From Drosophila pseudoobscura (taxonomy: Eukaryota; Arthropoda; Insecta; Diptera; Drosophilidae), in NCBI RefSeq assembly GCF_009870125.1, contig NC_046681.1, positions 25,194,001 through 25,258,000 on the forward strand: a stretch of DNA of 64,000 nt, written 5' to 3'. The notes under the pieces were generated by a model. That model did not search any database. It saw nothing but the letters and a program-made list of their open reading frames with translations, and was not told where the DNA came from. Shown one piece after another: positions 8,655-21,567 of this stretch. Every line of letters starts with the position of its first letter. Positions within the stretch are counted from its first letter, which is position 1. The translations under genes were made by a program, and so were the position numbers.

Positions 8655-11600
8655 TCACAGAGGCTTTGGCGCTGAAGCTGACGTTGACGTTGAGGCTGCC
8701 GCGTTTGGCGGAACAGTTAGTTGCAGCTTCAGTTCGCACAGCTTTTTGATGTGTATCTGATTGGTGAGCTCGGCCTGCCAGCGAATTTTACGTATATCAC
8801 TCAGTCGCTCGTGCTTGTTGGCCAGCAAATAGGCGGACTTCAGCTGGCCAATATATATATAGGAGGAAATGCGCAGCTCCACATTCGAGATGCGCTTGAT
8901 TAGCCTGTCCAGGGTCTGCTTTGTCTCAGGCAAATTGCTATGCACGGCCGCATTGATGGCTATCGAGAGAATCTCGTCGGATTCCGAGGTGATGGCGCCA
9001 CCATTGTTGCTCCCAATGCAGTCCAGCAGACGGTCCACCTCCGAGAGGCGTTGATTCCGGGCCAAATACTTGGCTGTGGCTCCAAACACCTTCATGGCTG
9101 ACAGTTTGTAGTCCTGTATGATGCTGCAATGGAATGGAATGGGTTTATTTGCATAATGAATGGACATGGACACCTACCCGTATGCCAGTCCGAAACCCTC
9201 GTCAATATTCTTGCCGCACAGGAGGACCAGGATGCACAGCTGAATTCTGTCTGCTGCTCCCTCAAATAAAGTAGGCAACGTAGCCCGACTGGACTCGAGG
9301 CGGATCTGCAGTAAGAGTGGACTTTAGCAATCCTCAAGTCAGATTTAAGATTATGTTACCTGTTTCAGTATTTGCAGGGTCCTCAGGGGCTGCTCGTCGG
9401 GCGACTGTTCCCTCTCGCACTGCGACAGGAATTTGGCCACCTCCATCTGCCGTCGAATGGTGTTGATGTGTCCGTTAAGTGCACGTGCATCCATCTGCAT
9501 GGCAAAGCAGGCCCCATGGCTGCTGCCACTGCTCCCTTGGGCGCTCACGACGCTCACGCGTCGTCCCTGCTGCTGTCTCTGTAGGTGCTCCCACTCGGCG
9601 AGGTCCAATTCTCCCTGTAGATGCATGTGCGCAGCCAGCAAGTGCTGGGCATTGGCCTGCAACTTTTGAAAATTCTCGCACTGCAGTGGATAGAACTTCA
9701 CGCAGGTCATGCTCGCCCGTATGGGATCCTTGAGCAGCAGCTGGAGCTGGTACAGTGAATTCAATTGCTGCTGCTGCTCCAGATGGCGACAGGTCTGGAG
9801 CAAAGGTAGCCGCCAGGCCCCCAACTGTGGATCATCCAATTGCTGCAGCTCCTCCACCAAAGCAGGTAGATTGCCGGTGGCCAATTGCAGCTGAAAAATG
9901 TGCTGAATAAACAGATCCGTGTCCAGTTGCTGCTGCTGCCAGTAGCGGAGGGCGGCGCGCAGCTCTTCGCGATGCATGAGGAACGACAGGATGTCTCCTT
10001 GGCTGCCGTAGGTAAGGACATAGTGGAGGGATTCCTCAAAGCCACGTTCCTGGCGGCGACTCTCATCGCTGACCACCGCATGGCCATGGCCCCCGTAGTG
10101 ACCCTTGGCAATGTTCTTCAGATTGGCCAAAGCATTCATCACATTCAAAGCGGGTTCTTGGAGCGGTCGCTGCTGAATGTAGGGCTCGCGGCGTCGTGTG
10201 AAGAGCGAGGCCAGCGAAGTGTTTGAATTGCGGATGAGCGAGGCTCGATGGAGGGTCTCCGGTTGGGGCTGGCTGTGTGGCAAAGTTTCAATCAACTGCA
10301 AGATCTCCTGCAGCAAAGCAGGCCCCCGCTGCGGTCGCTTTCTCGGCAGCAGCACGGGGTCTGTTTGAGTCGTTCCCGTGCCGAATATGCTCTTGTAGAT
10401 GCAGCTATTGAGCTGCTCATTGGACAGATGGGTCATGCAATGCCCAAACTTCTCACGAGCTGTGGAATAATACTGTAAATATATACGAGGCATCTACGAG
10501 GACGTGGAATCATGAGAGTTACCCGCATCGTAGCAGCCAGCACGCAGACAGGCCAGCCCATGGGCTGCCATCACGCCCGTTGTGGCAAAACCGCATTTGA
10601 GGTGAACTTCGAGCGCCAAGGTCCAGTGCTCGGCCTCGACCAAAGCATCGGCTAGCTTGCGTAAATTGTGATTACCGAGTTCTCCCACGGGTAGGAGGGA
10701 TTCACAGCCCTGCTGCACCACAGCCATTATGATTTCCGAGTGCTCGCGTATGTTTTCAAACTCTCCAGGCGCGCCACGAACCTACGAAAAAGTTGATAAG
10801 GGTTTAGTTTGCACTCCATATAAAATATCCTCGCTATTAAACCTTTGCTGCAAATGCCAGACAATTGATCATTTTGGCCACCAATTCGTAGTCCACCTCT
10901 GGATTCGGGTCGATCAGCTTCTCCAACTTTCGACAGTGGTAGAGCAACAGCTCTACGCATGTCCTCTGATCCTGATGGTGTCTTAGTATAGACAGACTCA
11001 TGGCCACGCTGGGGGCATGCTCGTAGGAGAATTCCTCGCGCATCAGCTTGTCGTGGGTGATGTTGCCGCTAAGGCGCCACTTGCTTGACTCCACCAGCGA
11101 AGAGCAGCCCGACACAGTGCTTTGCTCCCACGATGCGCTTTGATCTCCCTCTCCATTACCGTTGGTGCTGATGGCACTGGCACAGTCGTTGCAGATGCGC
11201 ACCTCCAGCTCATCGTATAGCTCTGGTATCCGCATGCGTTGTGTGGAGCAGGCAAAGCATACAACTCTCCCGCAACGACGGCAGTGATGGCGCCTCATCA
11301 GCATGGTAAAGGCTGCCCTTCGGCAGCACATACAATGGCTTGCTGCCTCATCTGGCGTCCACTGTTGTCGTGCGGGCGCTTGCTTGGGCATCACAAAAGC
11401 CCCGCACAGCGAGTCCAGAGAGTGCTGCAGATCCGTGCCCAGGGAGCTATGTTCGGAGGAGGAGGAGGGCACTGAACGGTAGTCGAGCGCTTTGCTGGCA
11501 TAGATCCTCAGCAGCAGATCCAGGCACTCCGGGCCTACAAAATGATCCTGCTGGTAGGAGTTAAAGTTGAGCAGAATAAACGCCTCCGATGTGGCCTGAC

Positions 11601-14600
11601 CCAACTGGAAGCGCAGCTTTCCCGGCTGTGTGGCTGTCGAATGCACATCGTACGCATGTCCACGCTTCTCGAAGCAGTAGGGACACGGACCCGAAGGCTT
11701 CTCACGCTGTAGTCGGTCTCGTGCCGCTTCCAGGAGCTTCGAGAGCAGCTCAAAGCGGGCGTTCATCACCAACTGTTCGACGATCAGCAGCGGATGCCTT
11801 AGCAGACGCCAGAACTGCTGACGCTCGACCCCTTCCATGTGCCCGAGCAGCACCAAGGAGAGCTGGTAATTGCGATAAGGACGCGGATCACGTGCATGGT
11901 GTTTGAGATAGTCAATCACCCATTGGAGCAGTGCCAGCGAACGGAATTTGTCCTTGTGCGTGTCCAGGAAATTGACCAATGACATGGGCGGAAACATCTC
12001 AACGATGCCCAGTAATGAGGGGTCCAGCTCCTCTCCATCCCGCAGCTCCAGCAGGGCATCCAAGAGTGTGAGCAGACAAACCCTCTGCTGCCCCTCCGAT
12101 CCGGAATGAAACACCACGCGGCACCACTCCAGACACAATCCATAGCGACGTCGCTGCAGCAGCTGCTCGAAGATCACATTCGGTGTCTGCCGGCCAAAAT
12201 CATAGGCCTGCGGCCAGCTCTCGAATTGCAGCAGGGCCGACACGCGCGCATATATCGTTATGTCTGACAGCGTGTGTTCCAGCTGGCTGCGCAGCGCCGG
12301 TTGGATCGAATCCGCCGCCTGGCGATGCTGCAGCGTACGCTCGATCAGCTCTTTGGCCAGTTGGCTGCTGGGTATCTTGGTAAAGTGCTGCTTCAGCAGA
12401 CGCGCCCTTTGGCCCAGGTCATTCATGTGCACCACCAGCTGTATGTTACGAGGATCCTCTTCGATCAGATCCCGTATGAGATGATCTATGCGGGACTTAA
12501 GCTCCTCCGAAGACTCTGAAACAGGACCGAAATGAAATGTAAAAGGGAAAGGGCTTTTTCAAGAAATATACTCCTCACCCGCCTGTCCACCAATCCCAAG
12601 CAGTAGAATCTGCAGCAGTAGCTCCTTGCTGGTCACCACCTCCGCCAGGGTATGGCTATCCAGTTTATAGGCACTCAAGGCAGCCAGCAACCGATTGCCC
12701 TCGTGCATCGTGGCCAGAATCTCTAGCTCTGGCAGCCGCATGAGCTGCGAGAGGCAGGCAAAGTCTAATCCTCCCTCGCTGGACTCGGGCAGCTGCTGGC
12801 CGAGCTGCACGGCCATCAGCAGTTGGGCCAGCAATTGGTTGTGCTGTGCCATGTAGTTGTGGATGGACTCCTGCTTCTGTGGCGACACCACACGTGGCAG
12901 TTTACGGCTGCGCAGACCCTCTCCCAATTGGGGGCAGATATTCAGAGCAATCACGTGAACCAGATTCAGATGCAGAGCAGCCACATTGCCCTCAATCTCC
13001 AGGGGAGTGATGTCACACTCGTAGATGAGCTCTCCAATCACATCGTAGGGATCATTCCTTAGCAGCTGGCTGTTGTGGTACTCCAGATTGGGATCCCGCA
13101 GCTGCAGGAGACGTGCCAATTGCTGGATGTACCCGCAGAATCGAGCGTAATAATTGTGGCGCGAGCGAAGCTGCTGGAAGTGCACTCCATTAGCACGTAG
13201 CTCCGAGGAATGGGCGTAGTCCGAGGATTTTTTGCCGTACAGGGTAAAGAAAGCAGTCTCCCGTTGGAGCTGCACAGCCAGCACAGACGGTCGCAGGGGC
13301 TGGCATTGCAGGGAGAGCAGTTCGTTGAGTGCCGGCTGGCGGCCAGCACGCTCCAACAGGCGCATGCATTCGCACAAATTCTGCAAGAGATTCATGGCTC
13401 CAATTTCAGAAGATGCTGGTGTTGCTGCTGCCTCGTCTGTCGCGGGCTGCTTCTGCTGGCGGCGTATAACCAGCAGCAGATTGCACGTAATCTCCCGATT
13501 GAAACCCAGATTAACGATCAGATCACAAATGATCAACGCATTGAGATTCCGCTCTTCAAACTGCTGCAGGAATCCGTACTGTCCATGGCCGCTGTGCCGA
13601 TGGATGAGGCTCTTCAGCTCGGGGCTCTGCTGCAGCCGCTGGGCCTGGGCCTGCGCGAAGTTGTCCACCACACTGATGATCTTTGACAGCTCAAATCCCT
13701 TGGCTGCCACGCCCTTGATCTGCTCTACAGTGGTGCCGGCAGGGCTGCCGGCCCTGGCCTCCAGTGCCCGATAGTTTGAATAAATGGTGGCCAGCTTTTG
13801 TTTGATAAGCTGCTGCTGCTCCATGAACTGCAGTTCTCGATTTAGTTGGCTGTGCTCCAGGCTAAAGGTCTGCAAAACGGAACATAGATTATACAATACC
13901 ATTGACGAACAGACGAAGGATAGCTCAAAGCGGAATTCAAATGGAATTTTTTCTTGATGCTATATCTTGGTAATTTTATAGTCGCTGATATAACAAAAAG
14001 ATCTCATACCTCTATGATCTGCTTGACATCCTTAAAGTTCTTCAAGGCCAGCGACATGATGGCCAGCTGTTCGGGCGTGCTCAGCATTTTTGGAATGATG
14101 GAGCGTTCATTAGGGGCGACGCCTCTCTTTGTGCTGCTGTCTCCGCTCAGGATCTGCGCACGAGCTCTATACTGTTCCATGTCAGCAGTCCCACTAAAGC
14201 TGACTGCCCGGCGCTGTTTTCTAGCCTTGCGCCGCGTCAGACTGGAGGCATGATTGCTGCGCTCCCGGCTCTCATCATCGCTGGAAGCCTTCTCCCTGGT
14301 ACTGCTATGCAGTTGGACCAACTGCAGCAATTGCTCCGGCTCCAGGAGGCAGCTCAATGAAGGAGCAGACTGGGCCACAGATTGTTCGATCTTTTGGAGG
14401 ACACCAAACTTCCAAATGGCCTCGCTGATGGCATCCACAAGTCGCTGGAATCGCGGCTGATGGTCGGTGGCGCATTTGTAGTCCTGCGAGTGTAGCTTTT
14501 TGGTGACGAAGCTCTTGAGGAATGTGAAAAGGACTCGCAGGGAGGTTGCTCTACAGATGAAGCCATACTTTATCCTTTGGGCCGGCATGTGGGCCTGTCG

Positions 14601-15912
14601 TGGTGACGTGTGTGGTGCCTCGTCATCCACATACTGCTCATCGTCATCATCCTCCTCGTCGTTGTCGTTGTTGTTCTCGCACCGACGCTGTTTGGTCTGC
14701 TCCAGCTGCTCCCAGCGCAGGAATACAAGCAGAAAGATGTCCTCGAGCAAGGAGCACAGGGTTCCCAGTTGATGGATCTGCCGCAGCTGGCTGGATAGCT
14801 GCAGCAGGTTCGACTTGATGGTGGACCCCTCATCCTGGTCCAATATCAGATTGTAGACGTGGCCGAGAGCCGTATAGTAGCTGAGAGTCTCCATCTCCTG
14901 CTGGTAGAAGCATTTCAGTTCAGGAGTCTGCTGCTGCCACTTGTAGGTGTCGCCGACCAGCTTGAACAGCTCCTGGCTATCACACCGGATGTTGTGGTCA
15001 TGAACCAGGGAAAGGACGCCCGGGGCCCGTAATAGGGCTTCTACTTTCAGCGATTTGCTGGCCTCTCGCACGCTCAGGAACTGCAAGAGCACCGACAGAC
15101 GTTGGAAATCCGCATAGAAGAACTGATGGACGGGCTGAAGTTCGTCCGGAACGGCAGCCACATCAAAGGCGGCCAGAGCCTTGTCCAGGTAGCCCAACTC
15201 GTCCACCGTCTGCGGTCCGAGTGCAAATTCATTGGCCAATTTCAGGATCAGCAGAGTATTTCTCAAGGTTTTGTCCGCCAAGCACTCAAAGTCCTTCAGC
15301 TGCCGGCACAGCGTCGGAACAAAGTTCTCCCGCTCGTCAAGAGCAAGCCACAGAACCAGCTGCCTTGTGGGTGGCCCCTCGCTGCACTGCTGACGAATGG
15401 CTTGCTGTTGCTCACGCAGCAGCTGGTCCAGTAGCTGTCCTCCGTCCTGGCGTGCTAAAAGAGCGAGTATCAAGTGCTCGCTGGTGGCTGATTCATGCAC
15501 AAGACGCGTCATAAGCTTCTGCCGCAACGTAGCCGCCTCTAAAATGCTCGGCGGAAAGTTTGCCAGCACACAAAGAGAACGTGATGTGATATCGTTTGCC
15601 AGTATTTCATTGAGCACCGCACTAATGATCTTTCCAATGTGCAACTTTGACCTTTCGTGGAGTATCTGCAGTATCTGAAGCGTGGGATATGGCGCATCGT
15701 GGAGTGATACTTGCAATCGGCTTTGATAGGACTGCACAGATCCGCTTGAAATGCCATTGAGGCATTGGATAAAGTCCTGAAAGGGATTTAAAATAACAAA
15801 AAATAATCAGAATACTTTTGGAACTCACTTGAAAGACTTTTCGGTGTTCGGGTGGCAGTAAGGCCAAAAACTGGCATAGATCCTCATGCTGTTGATCCTG
15901 CTTTGCCGTCAT
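8655..15912 (-). CDS. CG5270: Spastizin/ZFYVE26-family FYVE-finger protein
   Basis: Eight exons on the minus strand: 15912-15829, 15776-14010, 13869-12579, 12515-10843, 10781-10523, 10459-9360, 9305-9178 and 9123-8655. All junctions are GT..AG and in phase, giving 2256 residues. The family (human ZFYVE26/SPG15) binds PI3P on endosomes and lysosomes and works with spatacsin and AP-5 in autophagic lysosome reformation. Most of the protein is long, leucine/glutamine-rich helical repeat sequence. The FYVE zinc finger is at about residues 1433-1490: a WTPDEA start, CMCC, the basic PI3P-binding RRHHCRRCGR patch and a final VRICNDC. An acidic Glu/Asp run lies near 14630-14660. The sixth exon acceptor must be CCACAG at 10465-10460, because the earlier ACAG breaks the frame. 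The transcript is divergent from Mtp. Confidence 0.9.
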
Positions 15913-17627
15913 CTTGGGGGTAGGCTAGGGTCACCTGTTGGTTGCTCCGCCGCTCAAGTCTGATGCTCTTCTGGGTGTGATTGCTCCCGTCTCACGAGCG
16001 GTTCATTGTACTGTGGGCGAGTTCTAAGTAGGCCTCCTTCTCTCACCGAATGAATGTGACTTCTGTGGGTCTGTGGCTCTGCTGATTGCGATTCTATCTA
16101 GACTATTGTTATTGCTCGACGGGTCTCTCGCTGCTGCGCTTTTTGCTTTTGTTTCTGGGCAGCAGCTGTTCTGCTCTCTGGCGACTTCCACTGGCACAAG
16201 TGCGAGTGATAACAGACGCCCGCATATTATCTCCGTACAGCCTAGAGTTGATCAAATTAATCCGGATTCGGACCTCTCAAAAAAACAAAGACTTTTGTGT
16301 AAAATTCAGCGCAGCGGATAGAGCTGCCAACTTATATGAATTTAGGCAAGTAACATGCAAAAAATCGAGGTTCTGTTCTTTAATTCCATTATTAATTTTA
16401 TGACAAGTTATTTTGGCGCATCGTGGGAGGAAAAGATGATATAAAATGTATTATCTATGGAGTGGAATCCGATTTTGATTTGAAAGAGAACAGCTGAGTG
16501 GACAGCACAAATTTCGGTGGTATTTTTCTGCAGGTGTTTCAGTGCTGACAACTTTTTAGAAGAAAAAGTACTATTTTTTTTTCCAATTAGAAATAGTCAC
16601 CTCTTTTGAAGATCGATTTTTGTACATATTTATCTAATTTTTTTTGACAAATTGGTCATTACTATCCGTCCTGTAGCAACCATACTATTAATTTGATGTA
16701 TTTACTTCTGCGGCAGAATTTATAAATTCAATTTTATCAACAGAAGAGAATAGCTAGTAGCAATAGCAACAGGTAACAGGTTACAGCAATTTTTAAATAT
16801 GTCTACATATCGTACTGTGAAAATAGCCAGAACAAGCTATAAAATAGCTGCACTTTCAGCACTGGTGGTATTTTTGTGCAAGCGTTTGCCTAATTTTGGT
16901 GCATCTTCGTTTCAGCCGGTAGTACCAGTAGTGCTGCCAGATTTTGAGCGTCGAAATATGCTAGATTTCACAAAAATAATAGCTAGATAAAGCTACAAAA
17001 TGTATAAAACAGGCTAAAAGGCTATCCGGGTAATTGGTAGTTTCCTATGACGGCGAAATCCATATCCGTTCAATTTCAAAAGAATTTTAGAAAAAACCAA
17101 CCTTATATTTAATATTAAGTTTAAGGGATTAATAGTCATTTTGTTCCTAAGTTTAGTGTTAACGATATTCATTTTAATCATTTCACCCGTTCAATCACAG
17201 CACTTGACCACTGTAGACTTAAAATTACAATGACAAATTAAGCGATTTCTTTAAAAGGTTTGTTTTTGTCAGAATCTTTATAAGTCAGTATGTACTTCTG
17301 ACCAAAGTTTATAGTGTCATCTGTGCTTTTCCAAGGGACTAAGTGAACTTTTTAGTGAAATTAAAAATGGCTAGATTTAAGGCTATAGGCATGTTCATAA
17401 TTTTTCAAGCATATCCGTTTTCAAATAAGCTAGTTCTAGCCTCAAATAGGCTAAAATGGCAGCACTGAGTACCAGTACCCCCGGTCGCGAACACATTTCT
17501 CTCTCGTTTTCTGTAAAGGGCGGTCGCCGATTTAAAGTCACCAAGTTGGCTTAACACTAGTCTTATCAATGATTTAACACCTAGAAATACTCAAGTGCCA
17601 AGTGAAGCAATACAAAAAGCAACAAGT
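15913..17627. other. Divergent CG5270/Mtp intergenic region
   Basis: This 1.7 kb gap should hold the promoters of both flanking genes. There is no TATA box or Motif 1 in a convincing place. From about 16745 to 17465 the sequence repeatedly uses TAGCTA/GGCTA words (for example ATAGCTAGTAGCAATAGC, AATAATAGCTAGATAAAGC and AAATAGGCTAAAATGGC). These look like scattered short repeats rather than coding sequence. The presumed Mtp 5' UTR lies near 17470-17627. Confidence 0.5.
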
Positions 17628-20600
17628 ATGCAGAAATTTAAAAGCAAAACGAACAATCCAGAGCTGCGATCTCTGCTCCTCATCGGTGTCTTCGCTGTCT
17701 GCTGTTTGGGTAAGGTTCTTTAAGCAAATATTTAGTTACTAAATGGTTTTTTGGCATATGCAAAGCACGTAGAAAGTACTTAACTTTAAGTTGAATGAAC
17801 TTTGTTTGTTTGTATCGGTTTTTACTCAAAGAACTCTCTCACCCACTCATTTTGGGCGACAGAGAGAGAGACTTTGACATTGCTCTCCCTCAGAGATTTA
17901 TCCACTCACACATTCAAAGCCAAGACCAAGACCGTTTATCTGACACACTTCTCAATTGGAGCAGCTGTTTCTGCACAGTGGGCCAATATGGAAAAGGCAA
18001 GTAAGGAAACGACGAAACTGTTAAGATCAGAACAAATTAGGACAGGAATTTTTGAGATTTAATTGCATTCGAAAAATTATTCATTTTAAAAAATCCATAG
18101 AGTAGAGTATTATTCAAAAGTTTAAATATTCTGAAACGCACTTTTTATCTGCCTTGAAGAGCACACTTGCCACTTTTCTGTTCTTCATCTTCGATATTCA
18201 GTTTCTTAAAAATGTAGTTTATCTTCTTTTGAAATATTTATTCTATCTTGTGTTAATCCTGTCCAATTTGTTTGCTTAACAAATACAAAAAAAAAAAAAC
18301 CACAAGGAACGACCTTGGCAGCGTATCTTAATCTTATCTTAAAAATTTTGAAATGCATTTTTATGATTAGGAGAAAGTGATTCCAAAACTATTTACCATC
18401 TTTCCATCGCTTCTTGTTATTTGTACGACCTTTGCTCCCTATCTGCTCATCCCATTCCTTGCTTATCTCTTTCTGGAATTCTTCCGAGTTGATTTATTCC
18501 ACAAGATCGCTAGAGCCACCCACTGTGCGGCGGAGGGGGCCCACTTGTTGATGATAACCTCAGCCGTAGGCCACATGTTGAATAGGAATTGAAATTTCTG
18601 ATCAGCTTTTGCTTGGGTGAAAGTTATACAAATTCTATTACTAATGACGTGTTCCATTGTGTTTCTTTCTTTTCCTATGCTCCCATTCCCGCTCCCCCTC
18701 ACTGTCGCCCGCAGGTGTGGTACAAGCGGCACTGGTGCCTCCAAACAGTCAGCAAATCTTCAAGCTGCAGAATACTGTGAGTCTACAGGGCTTAAGTGGC
18801 ACCGAGGAGACGAGATACACTTTCGAGACCGAACTGAAGATCAATTCGGTATGGAGCCAGGGCGAGGATCAGCTGCTGGAGGTGTCCTTCAGCGGGAGTC
18901 GCGTGAGTGCGCCCGGCCTGGACCATCAGGTGGAGCGTCCGATTAGCCAGATACCCGACAGACCCTTCTACATCAGCCTGGTCCAGGGACAGCCGCATCA
19001 AGTGATTGCCCACACTGGTCGGGATCAGTCCCTGTTGAATCTGGAGCGGGGCATCGCCTCCCTGCTGCAGCTACGCTTCGAGGGCAGCGAGGAGCTCGAT
19101 GTGTCTGGCCACTGTCGTGTCGCGTACAATGTTAAATCGTCGACGAGCGTGGAAAAAAGGAAGATGGATTGCGCGCTCTGGGATCTGCGCGTAAACTACC
19201 ATCCGGAAGAGGCTCTGGGCGTATCTCAGCTGTCCCAAGAGCAAGTCAGCTACGAGCTGTCCGCAGATGGAGCCCTGCTGCGGGCCGAGTCTGTGGAGAC
19301 GCACCGCCTGACCCTGGTCGCCAAGCCAGATGCTGGAAGCACTGTGCAAAGCAGCCTGCTCCTACAGCATGCGTACCAGGGAGCAGAAGAGGTGCCACAG
19401 CTTGATGTACCCAGCCTGGAGGCGGCCATTGAGAGTCTATTGGAGTGGTATCGCGTGTTTCAGCTGGAGGCGGATGTGGACAGTAGCATTAGTGAGCTAA
19501 AGCAGCAAAATGTGAGCAGAAGGGCTAAACCTTTTTAAAGAAGTATTTGGTAATGTCTATTTTTTGTTCATTTTCAGCTTGAAAAACTGCTGGCACAATC
19601 GGAAGATCAGCTGCAAGCCGATGACGTGGGCAAATCCTCGCTGGCCCTGCTGTACGTCCAGTTACTGCCGCTGGCACGCCTCACCAAGCAGCCTCAGTTC
19701 GAAAAGCTGCTCCAGAAGCACACGAAAATCTTGCCCCAATTGGTGGATCTGCTCGGAGCAGTGCAGACCTTCGAGGCCCACAATGCCACCTTTAGTCAAT
19801 TCTACAGCGATGCAGCGACCAATACAGAGCAATTGGAGCTGCTGGAGAAGTATCTGCAATCACTGGCCGTGGCCACGCATCCAGAAAGACGAATCATCGA
19901 GCATTTGTATGGCCTCCTGAAGGTGGATGCCACCAACAAGCAGTTAGCGCTGAGGGAAAGTATCATCCAAACGCTGGCCACGTTGACGCGACAGAGTGGC
20001 TTCGATGGCAACGATCTGCTGCTGCAGCAAGTGCGCGCTTTCCTCCTGGAGGGACTTGGCTCCAAGCAGCCCATTTTGTACATACGCGCCCTGCAGAATC
20101 TCCAGGATGTGGCCACTATTGAGGCACTGCTAGAGCAGGCTCAGACACGGCAGGAGCCCAATCTCGCGGTGGCCGCTTTGCAGGCCCTGAAATCGTTCCC
20201 TGCGAGAAGTTTCAATGTCTCGCATCGCCAGCAGTTCGAGAGCATCTTCTACCAGCGACGACGACGCTTCGATAGCTCTGCTCGCACCTTGGCTTTGGAT
20301 GTGCTGCTGGCCCTGCGACCCTCGGCCGAGCAGCTGGGCCACATCCTCGACTATTTATCCTCAACAGACAGACAGTTTGAGATTAAAACGTATGTGCTGC
20401 AGAAGCTGCACATGCTGGCCGAGGTGTGTCCACGTTTTAGGGGACTCCTCAGGCAGGAGCTGGCCAAGCGGTCTAAGGTTAACAACTACCACGTAATGGG
20501 ACAAAAGGGTAAGGAAACGAAAGTAAATCCAAGGACCAAAAGCTAAAGGAAGTTCCTATTTCAGGCCTCACCACTGTCCTCAGGCGACAGCTCTCCCAGT

Positions 20601-21567
20601 CGCCCGCCTTCAACGAATCGCTGCTTAGCACCCAGGAGGTGCAGCAGGGCATTCTAAAGCGGGGTTCAGTGGAGTTTCTACTGCAGGCGGGCCATGCCCA
20701 GGCCAGCAGCTTTAAGCTGGGCATCTACACAGCCGGCCTGGGTGCGGTGGTGGGCGATGGCGACGCTAGCGATGAGAGCGATCCCATTCCCGCCGATGAT
20801 GAGCTGGACAGCGGGGAGAGCGTCACCGCTGGCATGGAGATCAGTGTGCAGGGCTCTCAATTGCGTCCACTGATCTTTTTCAGCGGCCAAACAGAGCTGA
20901 TGGGTCATGTGTGGGGCGGAACGGCTTCGGACTCGACGCCTGCGTATCAGGCCACCACTTTGGCCCAGGATCATGAGCACTACATTGTCCTGGCATCGGG
21001 TGCCAGCCTCCACTGGAGGGTACTCGGCGCCCGCAGTGTGGATCTCAATGGAAAGGTGGGATTCAGCTTGTGGAATCGCAATGCCCAGACGGAGATACAG
21101 CAAAAGTGAGTGCAGGAACATCTAAAAAGGAGTTTTGCGGATTATAATAATATTATGTGATTCTCTTTTCTTTTTAGCACGGGCAGCGCTGTCGTGGGAC
21201 ATGTGGCTGTGGGCTTCACCTATGCGAAACTTGTGCAGGATTTCACTTTGAGGCACGAACCGAAACTGAGTCTGCAGGCGGATTTGGACTTTTACAGCGG
21301 CATCAAGCTGTGCATGCAACTGCAACGACCCGAACAGCTACTCAAGTGAGTTTTACACGGAAATATACTCGAAATTTCCTTTATTTTATATATAATCCCA
21401 TCCCTTTGTTTACCAGGCAAACCAGCACTCGTTCGGTGTTTCTGCAAGAAGTGGGGCGGTCTTATGCGAAACATGTCCACTCCACAATCAACCATCGGAC
21501 GCCCGGCTGCACTTTTGCCCTCAATCAGAAGAACAATGAGATGTGCAACCTGATATTTAGCGATTAG
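17628..21567 (+). CDS. Mtp: Microsomal triglyceride transfer protein, large subunit
   Basis: Six exons, 17628-17709, 18715-19511, 19578-20508, 20565-21105, 21178-21345 and 21417-21567, join in phase to 889 residues, close to the human length. The protein works in the endoplasmic reticulum lumen, loading lipid onto apolipoprotein-B-like lipoproteins (lipophorin precursors in insects). The first exon encodes a signal peptide (hydrophobic run LRSLLLIGVFAVCCLG after a basic N-terminus) and is separated by a 1.0 kb intron. Exons 2-3 carry the N-terminal lipoprotein (vitellogenin-type) beta-barrel and the helical repeat domain, and exons 4-6 the C-terminal lipid-binding beta-sheets. I see no frame defect. 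Confidence 0.93.

Noticed and set aside
10460..10475. Acceptor at TTTACAG (10473) for exon 6 of the FYVE gene
   Set aside because: It would put the next exon out of phase and hit a stop; the CCACAG ending at 10460 keeps the frame.
16799..16990. 63-codon frame in the CG5270-Mtp gap
   Set aside because: It consists largely of repeated AGCTA-type words and matches no family; probably chance.
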